Assembly (NCBI GenBank): GCA_018365895.1
Contig: JAGZJD010000051.1
Coordinates: 1 to 17,054 of the forward strand
Direction of reading: 5' to 3'
Length of the DNA: 17,054 nucleotides
From: Lachnospiraceae bacterium
Lineage (GTDB): Bacteria; Bacillota_A; Clostridia; Lachnospirales; Lachnospiraceae
Shown here: one piece after another, positions 14,373-17,054 of the stretch
Layout: every line of letters begins with the position of its first letter
Position numbering within the stretch: position 1 is the first letter of the stretch
Made by a program: the position numbers and the translations under genes
The notes under the pieces: model-generated
Seen by the model: the letters and a program-made list of their open reading frames with translations, nothing else
What the model was told of the DNA's origin: nothing
The model's database searches: none

Positions 14373-15389
14373 TTATTTATTATTAAAATTTGAGTACCCA
14401 TTATCATCCTTTTTTATTATTTCTCGAATGATTTCTTCAATATCTCTTCCGGCTATCGTAATATCTCTTACTTCACATTCTTTGGAAATTTTCTGTATAA
14501 TCGTTACACTATCTGTAATCTCTGTATCATATTCCACTTTTATGCTATATGGTGTTATCCCCAACACATTTACCCCATCTGCTGCAAATGTCTTCTGCAT
14601 CCATGGATTATGATCCAACTCAAACTCCATCTTCTTAATCTTATTAAATGAAAGTTTTACATTCTGCATGTTGTCATCCACTACAACTTTTCCATGATTA
14701 ATCAGTACAATCCTTTTACATAATGATTCTATGTCCTGAAAATCATGGCTAGTAACAAGAAATGTCGTTTTTCGTTCTTCGTTCATCGTTTGAATAAATT
14801 TACGAATACTGGACTTACTCTCTGCATCCAGTCCAATTGTTGGTTCATCTAAAAATACAATTTCTGGATCATGAAGAAATGCCGCAGCTATATTACATCT
14901 CATTTTCTGCCCTAAAGATAACTGCCTCTCCGGAATAGAAAGTAGTTTGCCAATTCCCATAATATCTATGAACATATCTAAATTTTCTTTGAATCTTTTT
15001 TCTGGAATCTCATATAATTTCTGAAACATCCTATAGGATTCAATTACTGGTACATCCCACCATAGAAGGGATCGATTTCCAAATACTACTCCCATTTTTT
15101 TATTATTCTGAATTCGTTCTTTAAACGGATCTCTCCCATTAATCCGTACCGTTCCTTCTGTTGGATTTAAAATTCCACATAACATCTTAATTGTCGTAGA
15201 TTTTCCACATCCATTTGGTCCTACATAACCAATTGCTTCTCCTTTTTCTATTGAGAAACTCACATCATTTACAGCTCGAAGAATATCATATTTTGGAAAA
15301 ACCATAGACTTTAGCATACCCGCAAAACTGTCACTGTTCTTCCTTCTTTTATATTCTTTTACTATATTTTGCACTTCCACCTGGCTCAT
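14373..15389 (-). CDS. ABC-2 type transporter, ATP-binding protein
   Basis: ATPase of an ABC exporter whose two permeases are encoded just upstream. Walker A is GPNGCGKST (57-65), the signature LSLGQ (157-161), Walker B EIVFLDEP (176-183, Asp181, Glu182) and the H-loop His215 in TSHD. The segment FGNRSLLWWDVPVIESY (103-119) is characteristic of the COG4586-like subfamily, whose members pair with two six-helix permeases of the COG4587/COG3694 kind. The equivalent stretch usually reads FGQR or similar, so the Q-loop glutamine looks replaced by Asn105. A C-terminal extension of about 100 residues follows the ATPase core. ATG has GGAGG upstream. The substrate is unknown; relatives export drugs, viologens or other small molecules. 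Confidence 0.88.
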   Translation of the reverse strand: MSQVEVQNIVKEYKRRKNSDSFAGMLKSMVFPKYDILRAVNDVSFSIEKGEAIGYVGPNGCGKSTTIKMLCGILNPTEGTVRINGRDPFKERIQNNKKMGVVFGNRSLLWWDVPVIESYRMFQKLYEIPEKRFKENLDMFIDIMGIGKLLSIPERQLSLGQKMRCNIAAAFLHDPEIVFLDEPTIGLDAESKSSIRKFIQTMNEERKTTFLVTSHDFQDIESLCKRIVLINHGKVVVDDNMQNVKLSFNKIKKMEFELDHNPWMQKTFAADGVNVLGITPYSIKVEYDTEITDSVTIIQKISKECEVRDITIAGRDIEEIIREIIKKDDNGYSNFNNK

Positions 15390-15452
15390 TTGTATTCCTC
15401 CAAATGTATTTCAATTTTATTATATTCTTTTATTGAGACTTGTTATTTATTT

Positions 15453-16250
15453 TTATGTTCCTGTACTATTATAGCTTTTTGTTCCAAATCTCCAGAATAA
15501 TCCAGCTACAATTGATACCGCCAATGCACACAACGGCATTCCCCACAGTACCCAATTTCCGGTTTTCCCAAGAATATAAGCGGCCGGATAATATCCAACA
15601 AAGCCAAACGGAAGTACATATGTGAAAATTATCCGAATCACTCCCGGGAATACACCGATTGGGTATTTTACAAACTCTCTACATGTCTGTATCAAAACTG
15701 CTACATCTTTTCCCTGCACCACCCAAAAATCTAAACAATTAAATACCATATAGATTCCTGTATTGATCACACTTCCGCAAATAATAAATTCCATAAGAAA
15801 CAGTATAAGTTCCACACTGCAAGATATCCCAAGTCGCTTCATAGAATATATCATAATTGAAATATATATAAACATACTGATAATAGCCTGCATGTGAATG
15901 GCATCACAAATCATTTGAAAAAATATGGAAGCCGGTCTTACTATCATCTTATCCATCTGACCTTCTCTAACCAGATAACTGATTCCCCACACATTATCAA
16001 AAAAAGTCTGTCCGATCGATTCTATAATTGCACACATTGAAAATAACAGACATATCTCATATGTATGCCAATTACCAATTCCACCTGCTACGTTAGCAAT
16101 TGCAAATACACCAATAAAACCGGAAGCTTCTCTTAATAACATAGATATAATCAGAATAAATGTGTCAAGTGGATACTGTGTCATGGTACTGATTCCCATA
16201 TGTTGATATCCTATCCAGAGTTTTGTATAATATTTTATTCTGTTCATCAC
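15453..16250 (-). CDS. ABC-2 type transporter permease (COG3694-like)
   Basis: Integral membrane subunit with about six hydrophobic segments (for example LDTFILIISMLL, IISMFIYISIMIY, LILFLMEFIICGSVI, VLWGMPLCALAVSIVAGLFW). Features shared with this permease family include an EGQMDKMIVRP motif in the cytoplasmic loop and the FVKYPIGVFPGVIRIIFTYVLPFGFVGYYPAAY stretch near the C-terminus. The frame opens with GTG (16250) directly followed by ATG (16247); either could be the start. AAGGAGG (16258-16264) overlaps the end of the upstream permease gene, leaving only a 3-base gap and suggesting translational coupling. The ATPase gene follows 63 bases downstream. Function: forms half of the export channel. 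The substrate is unknown. Confidence 0.85.
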   Translation of the reverse strand: MMNRIKYYTKLWIGYQHMGISTMTQYPLDTFILIISMLLREASGFIGVFAIANVAGGIGNWHTYEICLLFSMCAIIESIGQTFFDNVWGISYLVREGQMDKMIVRPASIFFQMICDAIHMQAIISMFIYISIMIYSMKRLGISCSVELILFLMEFIICGSVINTGIYMVFNCLDFWVVQGKDVAVLIQTCREFVKYPIGVFPGVIRIIFTYVLPFGFVGYYPAAYILGKTGNWVLWGMPLCALAVSIVAGLFWRFGTKSYNSTGT

Positions 16251-16253
16251 ACT

Positions 16254-17003
16254 CTAGCCTCCTTGTACCACGATTCTGCATACCACTCTGCTATATAATA
16301 CCTGTGCCAGAATCCCAAGTAATACAATCCATATTACCTGAAGTCCCATATACTGGATTGCCTGCTGCAGTGGATATTTCCCAAGATAAATATTTACCGG
16401 TACTGACACCATTCCAGCAAACGGTAAGTAATTCAATATTTTCGCTACCCCTTCCGGAAACAAAAATAAGGGTACGATACCACCAGATAAAATTGATAAA
16501 AGTGCAGTCTTTGTGAATGCAAGTCCATAAGAAGCATATGTATAAAATGCACAAATACCAACCATGAATTCAAAAAAGAACATAATTACCATGCCAAGAC
16601 AAATGCTGCACATAAAAAGCAAAAACTCTATTCTACCTGCCGGAAGCGATCCTCCAAGTATTAAAAATGCAATTATTGATATCGGTAACCCTTTAAATAA
16701 TATAAAATATAAAAATTCTCCTGTTCTTTTCGCAAACAAATTCTGTAATAACGATATCGGACGTAAAAGTTCTACACCTATCGTTCCCTTTTTAATCCAT
16801 TCGGAAAGTTCCCTATTAATACCACCACTAAATTGTGACGCTAACATTCTTGATAGAATTACATACGTTGTCATCTGCGCCATTGTATACCCTGCAAGTG
16901 TTTCCTGCTTTCTAAATACAAACTGCCACAGAAAATAGTAAATAAAAATTGATGCTGATATGCTCCCTTTATGAGAGACAGTGAAAAAACAAACTGTCAT
17001 CAT
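16254..17003 (-). CDS. ABC-2 type transporter permease (COG4587-like), probably truncated at its 5' end by an insertion
   Basis: Second permease of the exporter. From about residue 16 onward it follows the family: a membrane segment SIFIYYFLWQFVF, TLAGYTMAQMTTYVILSRML, a cytoplasmic loop with GTIGVELLRPIS, then hydrophobic segments to the C-terminus. Family members normally have roughly 25-30 further residues before this point, including the start of the first membrane helix. Here the first 15 codons (MMTVCFFTVSHKGS...) come from a hairpin-forming sequence that also leads into a plus-strand transposase-like gene, and ATG 17003 has no Shine-Dalgarno sequence. I therefore think the native start has been cut off near 16960 and that the ORF's own N-terminus is an accident. 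The operon's original promoter would also be lost. It could be a pseudogene or be expressed from inside the element. Confidence 0.7.
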   Translation of the reverse strand: MMTVCFFTVSHKGSISASIFIYYFLWQFVFRKQETLAGYTMAQMTTYVILSRMLASQFSGGINRELSEWIKKGTIGVELLRPISLLQNLFAKRTGEFLYFILFKGLPISIIAFLILGGSLPAGRIEFLLFMCSICLGMVIMFFFEFMVGICAFYTYASYGLAFTKTALLSILSGGIVPLFLFPEGVAKILNYLPFAGMVSVPVNIYLGKYPLQQAIQYMGLQVIWIVLLGILAQVLYSRVVCRIVVQGG

Positions 17004-17012
17004 GAAGGGAGC
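16962..17012 (+). promoter_or_regulatory. Long hairpin covering the RBS of the probable transposase
   Basis: GCTCCCTT (16962-16969) pairs with AAGGGAGC (17005-17012), ATGA pairs with TCAT, and GACAGT (16977-16982) pairs with ACTGTC (16993-16998), with a G-T wobble, a small internal asymmetry and a 10-base loop. GGGAG (17007-17011), the likely Shine-Dalgarno for ATG 17019, is inside the stem. Such hairpins in IS elements limit transposase translation from transcripts that enter from outside. Confidence 0.6.
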
Positions 17013-17018
17013 AATTCT

Positions 17019-17054
17019 ATGTCACAAAAAGGTAAACTAAACACAGAAGAAAAA
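17019..17054 (+). CDS. Start of a probable transposase gene (first 12 codons)
   Basis: ATG at 17019 lies 7 bases after GGGAG and opens a frame reading MSQKGKLNTEEK to the window edge. The short basic N-terminus ending in a T/S-EEK phrase resembles the beginning of helix-turn-helix IS3-type OrfA proteins, but 12 residues cannot establish a family. Context supports a transposase: the gene starts at the point where the neighbouring permease is cut off, and its ribosome binding site is locked in a hairpin. It could instead be an unrelated gene with an unusual leader. Confidence 0.4.
   Translation, partial: MSQKGKLNTEEK

Larger units (their letters stand above)
16961..17054 (+). mobile_element. 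Left end of a probable insertion sequence (runs off the window)
   Basis: From about 16961 the sequence stops matching the permease family and begins with TGCTCCCTTTATGAGAGACAG. A strong hairpin follows, then a ribosome binding site and the start of a plus-strand gene. The layout, about 58 bases from edge to ATG, suits a small IS. The exact edge, the other end and any target-site duplication are not visible, so this is inference from the truncated permease and the gene start. Confidence 0.5.

Noticed and set aside
16961..17003. ATG 17003 as the genuine start of the second permease
   Set aside because: No Shine-Dalgarno sequence, and its first codons are the arm and loop of a hairpin that belongs to the plus-strand element; family similarity starts only after it.

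Overview
The window looks like chromosomal DNA of an anaerobic Firmicute, most likely a Lachnospiraceae-type clostridium. The reasons are strong AGGAGG-type ribosome binding sites, AT-rich promoters and compact intrinsic terminators, a stand-alone AICAR transformylase paired with a PurO-type IMP cyclohydrolase, and a flavodiiron protein fused to rubredoxin and an NADH:rubredoxin reductase domain. This placement comes from memory of protein families; no search was run. I found no rRNA, tRNA or CRISPR array.

Layout. Positions 2-805 (+) are the C-terminal part of a MATE exporter that enters from the left. Enolase (893-2203, +) follows; its ribosome binding site and start codon lie inside an intrinsic-terminator-like hairpin. 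Convergent to it is glmM (2279-3625, -), with a perfect 11-bp terminator stem between the two genes. A small unrecognised protein (3847-4266, -) comes next. A complete purine unit follows on the minus strand: promoter (6570-6598), ZTP/ZMP riboswitch with its expression-platform terminator (6466-6562), purO (5667-6380), purH (4456-5634) and a terminator (4400-4446). The riboswitch senses the substrate (ZMP/AICAR) that these two enzymes convert to IMP. Upstream on the same strand are the three-module flavodiiron oxygen reductase (6663-9188), with a consensus promoter, and nth endonuclease III (9265-9903). Diverging from nth is an M55 D-aminopeptidase (10094-10894, +), and then carB (11083-14307, +) with no carA beside it.

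The right end is accessory in character. A bidirectional terminator (14316-14361) separates carB from a minus-strand ABC-2 exporter made of one ATPase and two permeases. By eye this part is more AT-rich than carB. The outermost permease seems to have lost its normal N-terminus to an inserted element. The putative left end of that element (about 16961), a hairpin over the ribosome binding site, and the first 12 codons of a probable transposase are visible before the window ends.

The most interesting signals are regulatory: the enolase attenuator-like hairpin; the purO-purH ZTP riboswitch, whose pseudoknot differs from the usual sequence by a compensated base pair; a second 10-nt complement downstream of the riboswitch terminator; and competing inverted repeats between the M55 gene and carB. 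I did not find a clearly new multi-gene system.
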